From CBDATB01 sp965199745 (GTDB lineage: Bacteria; Bacteroidota; Bacteroidia; Cytophagales; Flammeovirgaceae): 64,000 nt of DNA. A program made the translations under genes and the position numbers. Within the stretch, counting starts at the first letter, position 1. The number at the start of each line of letters is the position of its first letter. The stretch spans positions 496,001 to 560,000 of the forward strand of contig CBDATB010000013.1 in assembly GCA_965199745.1 (NCBI GenBank). Reading direction: 5' to 3'. Shown in pieces: positions 24,325 to 32,758 of this stretch. The notes under the pieces were generated by a model. It was not told where the DNA came from, did no database searches, and was given only the letters and a program-made list of their open reading frames with translations.

Positions 24325-25385
24325 ATGACATACGATAAAAAAATAAGAATCGACCCTCACTGTCCTATGCCAAAACTGGACTTCGATATGATTACCTTGG
24401 GGCATGGAAGTGGAGGCGTATTAACTAATAAGCTATTGGACAGCAGCATTTTCGACCTGTTAAATAATGAAATCCTAAACGAACGCCAAGATAGTGCCTT
24501 TTTGAACTTAACGGGAAAAACAGCTTTTTCTACCGATAGCTTTTTAGTGTCTCCTGTTTTTTTCCCCGGAGGAGACATCGGAGAACTCGCTATTAACGGC
24601 ACCGTAAACGATTTGGCGATGTGTGGTGCTTCTCCAAAGTATATAGCCTTAAGTTTTATCCTTGAAGAAGGATTGAAGATGAGTGAATTTTGGAAAATTC
24701 TGGTGTCAATAAAATCAGCTTGTCTTCGATCGGGAGTGCAAGTTGTAACGGGTGATACGAAAGTAGTTGAAAAAGGGAAAGGAGAAAAAATCTTTATTAA
24801 TACTTCCGGGCTGGGAACTGTTCATCCAAAATCTTATATTCATCCAAAAACGTAAAAGTTGGTGATAAGATTATTGTAAACGGAAAAATTGCTGCCCATG
24901 GGATGGCGATTATGTCTGTACGAGAGGGGCTGGAATTTGAGTCAGAAATATCGAGTGATACAAATAATCTCAACCATACGGTTATCTCACTTATCGAAAA
25001 ATTTAAAAAAGATGTTCATTTTCTTACCGACCCCACCAGGGGTGGAGTAGCTACTGTTTTGAATGAACTTTGCCAAAGTTGCCATTTTGGCATCGAGCTT
25101 TTCCAAAGTACAATTCCTATTGATGAACAAGTGGCAAGTGCCTGTGAGTTGTTGGGACTTGACCCTTTATATGTAGCCAATGAGGGGCTATTTTTAAGTG
25201 TTGTACCTCACAAAATTGCCGATCAATATGTAGAAGCCTTGCAAGAAGATAATAATGGAAAATATGCTAGTATCATCGGTACTGTGGTTAAGCAACATCC
25301 GAAACAGGTTATCTTAAAAAGTAAGATAGGGGGTACCCGAATAGTCTCTATGTTGCCGGGAGAACAGTTGCCTAGGATTTGTTAA
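24325..25385 (+). CDS. hypE: Hydrogenase maturation factor HypE (frame broken at 24846-24850)
   Basis: PurM-like ATPase that dehydrates the thiocarbamate on its C-terminal Cys to thiocyanate. Translation starts at the ATG right after hypD (TLGHGSGGVLTNKLL, FSTDSFLVSPVFFPGGDIGE, GTVNDLAMCGA) and in the first frame stops at 24855. The protein continues without loss in the -1 frame (NVKVGDKIIVNGKIAAHGMA, FLTDPTRGGVATVLNEL) to the stop at 25385, ending in the essential PRIC. The join is in a run of five A; one added A restores a normal protein of about 353 residues. A sequencing or assembly error is the simplest reading; true loss or ribosomal slippage are alternatives. Confidence 0.88.
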
Positions 25386-25559
25386 ATAGATTACAAGCTG
25401 GAATGAGCGTTTACTACTTCGAACTTGATTCGCTGAGTGGGCAAACCAGCCGGTAGCAGTGCTAAGGAGATGTTTTTATCAATAATTTGTCTGGCAATAA
25501 TCATCTTTGCTTATTTTTCTCTACTAATTTACTTTACTGGTTATCCTTTCCATTTCCAA

Positions 25560-25859
25560 GTATTATCTACCAAATCATAATCCACAATTTTTGCTCTGTT
25601 TATCAAATCTGTATCCTCCACTTTTTCATCCATTGTCCAATAATAGTTTTCATCTAATTGTAGTAATAACCTTCTCTTGTGTAAGAGAATGCTTTAAACC
25701 CTTTTTCTCTAATAAATTGGGCTATTTTACTAAACTCCTCCTACCCACCTTATTTAAAACAACATATTCGTGTGGAGCTTTGTTGGCATAGGTTTTTGCA
25801 AAAACCCAAGAAAACTGATTAACAAAGTTTCTAAAACGGCTTTCTGTATATGGGTACAT
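25560..25859 (-). pseudogene. Degraded small conserved protein (FAKTYAxxAPHEY family)
   Basis: On the minus strand it begins MYPYTESRFRNFVNQFSWVF, then AKTYANKAPHEYVVLNKVG; after a frame change comes EFSKIAQFIREKGFKAFSYT, and after another LDENYYWTMDEKVEDTDLIN. Together these match a widespread small hypothetical protein whose members end in YYYWTM...NR. I recognise the pattern but know no function. At least two frameshifts, both near A/T runs, break it. It lies between hypE and ribF, convergent with the former. Confidence 0.5.
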
Positions 25860-25869
25860 ATTTTTGTAG

Positions 25870-26799
25870 TTATTTAGTAAAAAAAGCGATGACTTTTTGT
25901 TTATCACGGGCAATATTTTCTTTTAATAATTGTATACTTGAAAACTTTTGCTCCTCGCGTATATACGCTTCAAAACGCACAATCACCTCTTGCTGATAAA
26001 TATCTTGATCGAAGGCAAAAATATTGACTTCTAAAGATTTTGTCAGACTTGCCGAAATGGTTGGGTTATTACCAATATTCATCATCCCCCGATACCAGCA
26101 TCCTTTGTAGTGTATGCTCACGGCATAAATACCATCGCGGGGTATGAGTTTGCTTGCTTCACTCACTACTATATTAGCAGTAGGAAAACCAATTTTTCTG
26201 CCTATTTGCCTGCCCTTTACAACAACTCCGTGAATTGTATAAGACCTGCCCAGATAGTTGGCTGCCACGTCAAGTTTTCCTTCTGAGAGTGCTCGCCTGA
26301 TTTTACTTGAACTTACGCCGACGGCATCTATCTCTTGTTTGGGAATTTCTTCCACACTAAAACCAAATTTCCAAGCATGTTTTTTCAAATACTCAAAACT
26401 GCCTTCTCTATTTCTGCCGAAACGGTGATCATAGCCAATCACTAGCTTTTGTATGCTGAGTTTTTTTACTAATATGTTTTTAATAAAATCAGAAGGTTCA
26501 ATATTTGCAAAGTTTTTATCGAAAGGAATAATGAGCAGGTGATCGATGGAGTATTCTGCTAACAGTGCTATTTTTTCTGATAAGTCTGATAATAATGTAC
26601 ACGAATTGTCGGGTTGGAGTACAGCACGTGGGTGGGGCCAAAAAGTGATTACCACACTCGTGCATTTGGTTTGTTCAGCTATTTCCTCTAAGCGATGAAT
26701 AATGCGCTGATGACCGTAATGAACGCCATCAAAAGAACCGATAGTAACAACTGTATTAGTGATATTTCCAAATACTTCCAAACCGTGATAAACGTTCAT
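25870..26799 (-). CDS. ribF: Bifunctional riboflavin kinase/FMN adenylyltransferase
   Basis: Converts riboflavin to FMN and then FAD. The 309-residue protein has the N-terminal nucleotidyltransferase domain (VTIGSFDGVHYGHQRIIHRL, residues about 19-38; IGYDHRFGRNREGSFE; ISSSKIRRAL-like VSSSKIRRAL) and the C-terminal riboflavin kinase domain with GRKIGFPTANI and the GMMNIGNNPT loop. Length and order are standard for bacterial RibF. No FMN riboswitch was seen upstream. Confidence 0.94.
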   Translation of the reverse strand: MNVYHGLEVFGNITNTVVTIGSFDGVHYGHQRIIHRLEEIAEQTKCTSVVITFWPHPRAVLQPDNSCTLLSDLSEKIALLAEYSIDHLLIIPFDKNFANIEPSDFIKNILVKKLSIQKLVIGYDHRFGRNREGSFEYLKKHAWKFGFSVEEIPKQEIDAVGVSSSKIRRALSEGKLDVAANYLGRSYTIHGVVVKGRQIGRKIGFPTANIVVSEASKLIPRDGIYAVSIHYKGCWYRGMMNIGNNPTISASLTKSLEVNIFAFDQDIYQQEVIVRFEAYIREEQKFSSIQLLKENIARDKQKVIAFFTK

Positions 26800-26972
26800 G
26801 GGGGTGTTTGTTAATAAGTAGTGAGTTGTCTATCGTAAAACCAAAGTACTTGCAAAGTAAGTACGCTTTCAACTTATTTCATAAAAAAAATTATAACAAC
26901 GCGTGAAAATACTCGTGCCTATCCGATCCGGGTCGATATAAATTATTGAGTTTCTGAAAAAAGTTTTTTTTA

Positions 26973-26980
26973 TACCTTTG
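26973..26980 (+). promoter_or_regulatory. Candidate -7 promoter box before the 86-residue ORF and purA
   Basis: TACCTTTG is a perfect TAnnTTTG match in the intergenic region between ribF (minus) and the small ORF at 27056. A TTG is present at 26946-26948, 24 bases upstream, slightly longer than the usual 19-21 spacing. It could drive the small ORF and purA together. Confidence 0.4.
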
Positions 26981-27055
26981 TATTAGTTAGTTTAGCTCTA
27001 CTACAGGTATCTTAAAAAATGCTTTTAAGCGTATTACTCGGTAAAAATATAAACC

Positions 27056-27316
27056 ATGAAGGCATTTCAATATAAAAACTTACTGAAGACAGGTCTAGGC
27101 GAAAAAGCTATTGAAATATTAGATGGAGTATTTCAGAGCAAAGAAGAATCTTTAGCAAACAAACAAGGCCTAATCCATGCAGAAGCAACTGTAGGGCAAG
27201 AGCTAAAAACAACAGATATTAAGCTACAAACAGAGATGAAAGAAACAAAACTAATATTTTTCTTTCTCCCTATCTACATAGCTCTGATTATTCCTAATCG
27301 TAAGAAAAGCTATTAA
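27056..27316 (+). CDS. Small coiled-coil protein with C-terminal TM helix
   Basis: An 86-residue ORF: helical N-terminus (KNLLKTGLGEKAIEILDGVF), a charged coiled-coil stretch (ATVGQELKTTDIKLQTEMKE) and a hydrophobic helix (LIFFFLPIYIALII) followed by basic residues. The arrangement resembles short DUF1640-like (CCDC90-type) coiled-coil membrane proteins that are common in Cytophagales, but the coiled coil here is much shorter than usual, so it may be an internally deleted copy. It lies 42 bases before purA. Confidence 0.4.
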   Translation: MKAFQYKNLLKTGLGEKAIEILDGVFQSKEESLANKQGLIHAEATVGQELKTTDIKLQTEMKETKLIFFFLPIYIALIIPNRKKSY

Positions 27317-27358
27317 AATTTTATCATAAAAACATACCAAAAATAATTTTTAGCACTA

Positions 27359-28631
27359 ATGGATGTACTTCTGGGCTTACAATGGGGCGATGAGGGCAAA
27401 GGAAAAATAGTAGACTACCTCGCACCGAAATACGATTTAATTACCCGCTTTCAAGGAGGTCCTAATGCAGGACACACATTGGTATTTAACGGTAAAAAAT
27501 TTGTCCTCCATCAAATTCCTTCCGGAGTATTTCACCCTAAAATAAAAAATGTTATCGGTAATGGCGTAGTCCTAGATCCTATAACACTGATGAGAGAAAC
27601 AGAGATGCTTGCAATGAGTGGGGTGCCTGTTGTGTCTCGTCTGTATATTTCCAAAAAGGCTCACATCATTATACCGACCCACCGCTTGCTCGATGCCGCC
27701 TATGAACAACATAAAGGAGACCACAAAATTGGCTCAACGCTAAAAGGTGTTGGTCCTGTATACAGCGATAAAATTGGCCGGCAAGGTTTGGCGTATAGGC
27801 GATATGTTACAGGCTGATTTTAAAATTAGATACCAAAGCCTAAAGGAAAAACACCTGAGAATATTAGGTGGCTATCAGCATCCTTTACATGAACTTGCCG
27901 AGCTTGAAAAGACGTTTATGAAAGCTGTTGATTATATGAAAAACTTACAGATCGTCGATAGCGAGTATCTCCTATTTCGAGAAATTAAGCAAGAAAAGAA
28001 TATTCTGGCAGAAGGTGCTCAAGGTAGCTTACTTGACGTAGATTTTGGCTCTTATCCTTTTGTTACTAGTTCTAATACTTTTAGCGCTGCTGCTAGTGTA
28101 GGGCTAGGTATTCCTCCGCAACAAATAAAAGAAACCTTCGGTATTTTTAAGGCTTATTGCACTAGAGTAGGCAGCGGTCCATTTCCAACCGAGCTGCACA
28201 ATGAAATAGGAAAAAAACTACAAGATGCAGGTAGCGAATACGGTGCCACTACGGGAAGACCTCGCCGCTGTGGTTGGCTCGATTTGCCTGCACTAAAGTA
28301 TGCCGTAATGATTAATGGCATCACGCAGCTTTTTATGATGAAGGCCGACGTACTCAACCACTTTAAAACTCTCCGTATATGCACTAAATATCGCCTGCTA
28401 AACGGAACGCTTACCGATCAACTGCCATACGAGTTGACAGATGAAAACATCCAACCGGTTTACCGAGATTTTGAGGGCTGGAATTGTACGCTGAATCAGG
28501 TGAAAACTTTTGAAAATTTTCCAACTCAGCTGCTCTGCTATATTAATTTTATAGAAGAACAAACCGGCGTCCCAATTACCATTCTTTCTACTGGCCCCGA
28601 TAGAGAACAGACTATTTTTAAATCATCATAA
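27359..28631 (+). CDS. purA: Adenylosuccinate synthetase (frame broken near 27790)
   Basis: Catalyses the GTP-dependent first step from IMP to AMP. The N-terminal frame (27359-27817) carries GLQWGDEGKGKIVDYLA, GGPNAGHT and STLKGVGPVYSDKIGRQGL. The protein then continues in another frame from about 27791 (RIGDMLQADFK, ILAEGAQGSLLDVDFGSYPF, GSEYGATTGRPRRCGWLD) to the stop at 28631. Removing one G in GTTTGGCG at about 27787-27794 restores an uninterrupted protein of about 423 residues with every family motif. For an essential purine gene this is most likely a sequence error; a recent inactivating insertion is the alternative. Confidence 0.88.
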
Positions 28632-28742
28632 ACTACCGCCAACAAAAGATAAAGGTTATTTATGCTAAAGTTATAGTCCTTCTCAAAATTTTCATAGTTT
28701 TACTTCTTAAAAACTATTTATCACTCATAACCCAAAAATAAA

Positions 28743-30098
28743 ATGAAAAAAATTACACTCACCGAGCAGGAAATACCTGATAAGTGGTATAATATTATAG
28801 CAGACATGCCCAATAAGCCCCTACCTCCTATTAATCCAGCAACAAAAGAGCCTATCGGACCCGAAGCACTGGCACCGATCTTTCCGATGGAACTTATTAA
28901 GCAAGAGGTAAGCACTGAAACGTGGATAGATATTCCCGATGAGGTAAGACATATTTACAAACTGTGGCGACCTAGCCCTTTATACCGTGCTAGCGGGTTT
29001 GAAAAAGCACTGGATACGCAGTGTAAAATATTTTATAAGTACGAAGGGGTAAGCCCGGCAGGCTCACATAAACCTAATACTGCCGTAGCGCAAGCTTATT
29101 ACAATAAGCAGCAAAACATCAAACGTATCACTACTGAAACCGGTGCAGGGCAATGGGGCAGTGCGCTGAGCTTTGCCTGTCAGCATTTCGGTATTGACTT
29201 GGAGGTGTATATGGTAAAAATCAGTTTTGAGCAAAAGCCCTATCGCAAAACAATGATGAATACTTGGGGTGCTCAGGTAGTTGCTTCGCCAAGCAACCGA
29301 ACGGCAGCAGGAAGAAAAATCTTATCTGAAAACCCGAACTCCACTGGTAGCCTGGGCATTGCCATTTCCGAAGCAATGGAAATTGCTGCTACTCACAACG
29401 ACACTAAGTATTCGCTGGGTAGCGTACTTAACCATGTTTTATTACACCAAACCGTAGTGGGGCAAGAAGCTTTAAAACAGATGCAAAAGGCTGGCGAAAT
29501 GCCCGATATAGTGATCGCTCCTTTCGGCGGAGGTTCTAATTTTGCCGGACTGAGTTTTCCTTTCTTACGTCTCAATCTTACCGAAGGAAAAAATATCCGT
29601 TGCATCGCTAGCGAACCTACCTCCTGCCCAAAACTAACCCGTGGGCAGTTTCGCTACGACTTTGGCGATACTATTGGTATGACTCCCCTACTACCTATGT
29701 ATACACTTGGACATAACTTCGTGCCAGCACCCATCCACGCCGGTGGCTTGCGCTATCATGGGGCGGGCGTCATTGTCAGTCAATTATTAAAAGACAAAAT
29801 CATAGAAGCACAAGCTGTCAATCAGCTTGAGGGCTTTCAAGCAGGCGTAACTTTTGCACGGTCGGAAGGTATCATTCCTGCACCTGAGGCAAATCACGGC
29901 ATTGCTAGTGCCATTCGGGAAGCCAAGCAAGCCGATGAAGCCAACAATAGTAAGACTATATTAATCAATTTATGCGGGCATGGCAACTTTGATATGTCGG
30001 CTTATGAGGATTATTTCGCAGGAAATTTGACAGAACACGAGCTTTCTCAGCAAGAAGTTGAACAGGCACTAAGTGTACTTGATACACCCGTGATTTAG
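28743..30098 (+). CDS. trpB2: Tryptophan synthase beta-like PLP enzyme, TrpB2 type
   Basis: PLP-dependent beta-replacement enzyme of the TrpB2 subgroup. At 451 residues it is longer than TrpB1 and has the TrpB2 N-terminal extension (IPDKWYNIIADMPNKPLPPI). The PLP lysine is Lys110 in SPAGSHKPNTAVAQ, and a phosphate-binding glycine loop reads FGGGSNF. The C-terminal stretch GLRYHGAGVIVSQLLKD is also typical. It probably makes tryptophan from indole and serine, but TrpB2 may act on serine alone. No other trp genes are nearby. It is convergent with lpxH, 3 bases apart. Confidence 0.9.
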   Translation: MKKITLTEQEIPDKWYNIIADMPNKPLPPINPATKEPIGPEALAPIFPMELIKQEVSTETWIDIPDEVRHIYKLWRPSPLYRASGFEKALDTQCKIFYKYEGVSPAGSHKPNTAVAQAYYNKQQNIKRITTETGAGQWGSALSFACQHFGIDLEVYMVKISFEQKPYRKTMMNTWGAQVVASPSNRTAAGRKILSENPNSTGSLGIAISEAMEIAATHNDTKYSLGSVLNHVLLHQTVVGQEALKQMQKAGEMPDIVIAPFGGGSNFAGLSFPFLRLNLTEGKNIRCIASEPTSCPKLTRGQFRYDFGDTIGMTPLLPMYTLGHNFVPAPIHAGGLRYHGAGVIVSQLLKDKIIEAQAVNQLEGFQAGVTFARSEGIIPAPEANHGIASAIREAKQADEANNSKTILINLCGHGNFDMSAYEDYFAGNLTEHELSQQEVEQALSVLDTPVI

Positions 30099-30101
30099 CG
30101 T

Positions 30102-30869
30102 TTAAGCAGTACTGGAAAAATGTAATAGCTTCATCTCTTGCCCATCGAAAACTGCATAGGTTTGCTTGTTAATCCATTCACCGAGGTTAATATAACAGGA
30201 ATTTTCGTCCACCGGTACGTCCATAGGGATGTGCCGGTGACCGAAAATGTAAAAATCGTGGTGCGACTTTTTCTGGGTTTTTTTGGCAAATTGCCATATC
30301 CATTCGTTTTCCCCATAGTAAATCTCAGGTTTTTTTAAATGCTTATGCCAGCTATGTGCTGCCCAAGTAGTGGCAATGCTCATGCCGACAGAAGGATGCA
30401 AAAAAGCAAAAAGACGCTGGCATATTTTGTTCCTAAATATCTTTTTCAGTATTTTGTAGTGGCAATCTCCTGGACCTAATCCATCGCCGTGTGCCACCAT
30501 TATTTTTTTATCGTTAATAATAAACACTTGAGGTTTTCTAAAAATAGATATACCGAGTTCTTCGGTAAAATAGTCGAACATCCACATATCGTGATTGCCA
30601 GTAAAAAAAATAACCTTTACTCCCCTATCCACCAGTTCAGCTAATTTTCCTTGAAAACGGATAAAGCCTTTAGGAATAACCATTTTGTATTCGAACCAGA
30701 AATCAAAAATATCACCCACTAGAAAAAGGTAAGCAGCATCTTCTTTCAGTTGATCCAGCCAACAGACAATGATTCGTTCCCTTTCTTTTTGAGTGGCTTT
30801 TGCTCCTCCCAGATGAAAATCGGAAGCGAAATATACTTTTTTACGCAAGGGTAGTGTTATTTTCATCAA
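30102..30869 (-). CDS. lpxH: UDP-2,3-diacylglucosamine diphosphatase
   Basis: Hydrolyses UDP-2,3-diacylglucosamine to lipid X in lipid A synthesis at the inner membrane. The 255-residue metallophosphoesterase has all metal motifs: ASDFHLGG, LVGDIFDFWFE, FTGNHDMWMFD, VAHGDGLG and IFGHRHIPMD. The length suits LpxH. Two adjacent ATGs (30869 and 30866) are equivalent starts. Its presence supports a Gram-negative outer membrane with lipid A. Confidence 0.92.
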   Translation of the reverse strand: MMKITLPLRKKVYFASDFHLGGAKATQKERERIIVCWLDQLKEDAAYLFLVGDIFDFWFEYKMVIPKGFIRFQGKLAELVDRGVKVIFFTGNHDMWMFDYFTEELGISIFRKPQVFIINDKKIMVAHGDGLGPGDCHYKILKKIFRNKICQRLFAFLHPSVGMSIATTWAAHSWHKHLKKPEIYYGENEWIWQFAKKTQKKSHHDFYIFGHRHIPMDVPVDENSCYINLGEWINKQTYAVFDGQEMKLLHFSSTA

Positions 30870-30902
30870 GCTTTTATCTGTAAAATCTTTCTATTTTTAT
30901 AC

Positions 30903-31931
30903 TTATTTGTCGTTTTTATCGAGGCTGAAACTAAAGACAGTGCCTTTTCCGTGCTTACTTTTTACCATCACTTGTTTGCTATGTCCTTCTAGGATATGTT
31001 TAACAATTGCCAAACCCAGACCTGTGCCTCCACGCTCTTTTGAACGGCTTTTGTCTACTCTATAAAAACGCTCAAAAATACGATCGATATGTTCTTTACT
31101 AATTCCGGTACCATTGTCTTTAATAACGATTAAAACATTTTTTTTCGAATCAATGACACTCAATTTTACCCAGCCACCTTTTCTGCCGTACTTAATACCG
31201 TTGTGTATCAGATTGATTAGTACCCGCCTGATTTTATGCTCATCGGCATATACTTGCAGTGCTTTTTTCGGGAGCATATTATATAGATGTATTTCCTGCC
31301 GAGCGGCTTTATCTTCAATTTCTTCAGCTACTTCTTTCACTAAGGCACATATATCAAACTTAGTCATGTGTATAGGTAAAACACCAGATTCTATCTGTGA
31401 GAGTGTTAGCAAATCTTGTACTAATACATCGAGCCTGTCGAGAGTAGTGGCAGCTTTTTCGAGAAATTTATAGTTGACATCAGGATCTTCTATCCCGCCA
31501 TCAATGAGCGTATGAACGTAACCTTGCGCAGAAAAAACAGGTGTTTTCAACTCATGTGATATATCAGCAATAAATTCTTTACGGTAAGCTTCCAGCTTTT
31601 TAAGCTCATCTATTTCACTTTCTTTATTTTTGATATAATGGAAGATTTGTTTGTTAATTATCTGGAAAGGATTAACACTATTAGTAAGTTTTTTATCCAG
31701 CTCAAGTTGCTGCCTGCTAAGGCTGTTTAGACCGGTATAAATCTTATTAATCTGGTTGAAAATAAGTATTTCCAAAGTAATATAAATACTAATAAAAGCG
31801 ATAGTAAATACAATAATAAAGATAAAAATCAAGACATTGGCCGGTATTTCTGTCAGGGAAAGGAATAGAACGGAAAGAAATGATATGAGGCAAGATAAGA
31901 GCAGAGCAACGCCTTTGGAGTTGTAGAGCAT
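30903..31931 (-). CDS. Sensor histidine kinase (PhoR-like)
   Basis: A 342-residue membrane kinase with two N-terminal TM helices (about residues 7-27 and 32-54) separated by only a few residues, so it has practically no periplasmic sensor. A short coiled linker follows, then the H-box ISHELKTPVFSAQGYVHTL with the phosphoacceptor His, and the ATPase domain with LIHNGIKYG (N box), KDNGTGIS (G1) and GGTGLGLAIVKHI (G2). It follows the response regulator by 30 bases. The signal is unknown; a membrane or cell-envelope cue sensed through the TM helices is plausible. Confidence 0.93.
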   Translation of the reverse strand: MLYNSKGVALLLSCLISFLSVLFLSLTEIPANVLIFIFIIVFTIAFISIYITLEILIFNQINKIYTGLNSLSRQQLELDKKLTNSVNPFQIINKQIFHYIKNKESEIDELKKLEAYRKEFIADISHELKTPVFSAQGYVHTLIDGGIEDPDVNYKFLEKAATTLDRLDVLVQDLLTLSQIESGVLPIHMTKFDICALVKEVAEEIEDKAARQEIHLYNMLPKKALQVYADEHKIRRVLINLIHNGIKYGRKGGWVKLSVIDSKKNVLIVIKDNGTGISKEHIDRIFERFYRVDKSRSKERGGTGLGLAIVKHILEGHSKQVMVKSKHGKGTVFSFSLDKNDK

Positions 31932-31961
31932 GGCGTTAGTTATATTTATTATGAAAAAATA

Positions 31962-32648
31962 TTAATTCAGTTCAAATTTATACCCTACTCCCTTAACGGT
32001 TTTAATGTACTGATTACCAATTTTTTCACGAATTCTCCTGATATGCACGTCTACAGTCCTGACCAACACTAGCACGTCCGAACCCCAAATGCGTTGTAAT
32101 AATTGCTCTCTACTGTAGACCTTATTGGGATTACTAGCCAAAAAATGTACCAGTTCAAATTCTTTTTTAGGCAAGTTAAAAGGTTTTTCTTTTATGTGCA
32201 ATAAGTACGCAGACTTATCAATTTTTAAGTTTCCTACAACGGTAATATCTTTATATTCTGAAGTGCTTTTTTCTTTTTGTCTCCTAAAAAGTGCATGAAT
32301 TCGGCTCAATAGTGCTCGCGGCTTAATAGGTTTGGTAATATAATCATCGGCTCCGGCACCAAAAGCAGCTACTTCAGAGTATTCTTCTGTGCGGGCAGTG
32401 AGGAAAACAATAAAGGATTGTCCTAAAACTAGATGTTCACGAATACGCCGGCAAGCTTCTACGCCGTCTAACATGGGCATCATAATATCTAACAATATCA
32501 AATCAGGTGAAAAAGTTTTCGCAACCTCAAAAGCCTCCTGACCGTTTGCAGCTTGCATCACTTGATAACCTTCTTTACGAAGGTTGTAGGTAAGTATTTC
32601 GACAATATCGGGATCATCATCGACGATTAATATTTTTTTATTTTTCAT
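31962..32648 (-). CDS. OmpR/PhoB-family response regulator
   Basis: A 228-residue regulator: receiver domain (residues 1-120) with acidic pocket Asp10-12, phosphoacceptor Asp54 (LILLDIMMPMLDG) and the conserved Lys in YITKPIKPR, then the winged-helix effector domain (residues about 135-228) with VLVRTVDVHIRRIREKIG and VKGVGYKFE. It is the upstream partner of the histidine kinase at 30903 and shares its transcript. Confidence 0.95.
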   Translation of the reverse strand: MKNKKILIVDDDPDIVEILTYNLRKEGYQVMQAANGQEAFEVAKTFSPDLILLDIMMPMLDGVEACRRIREHLVLGQSFIVFLTARTEEYSEVAAFGAGADDYITKPIKPRALLSRIHALFRRQKEKSTSEYKDITVVGNLKIDKSAYLLHIKEKPFNLPKKEFELVHFLASNPNKVYSREQLLQRIWGSDVLVLVRTVDVHIRRIREKIGNQYIKTVKGVGYKFELN

Positions 32649-32758
32649 ACCAATGCTTTTTTCAATTAACTGACAGCGATATCAGATCAAAGGCTGCTTA
32701 AAGCATATTTGGATAAGGGTTTATTAGGCCCTTGATCAATCACTTGAATTGCCAATAG

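Noticed and set aside
24840..24860. Programmed -1 frameshift in hypE
   Set aside because: The local sequence CCAAAAACG is only a weak slippery site, no stimulatory hairpin was evident, and single-base lesions of the same kind occur in several unrelated genes here; sequence error is simpler.
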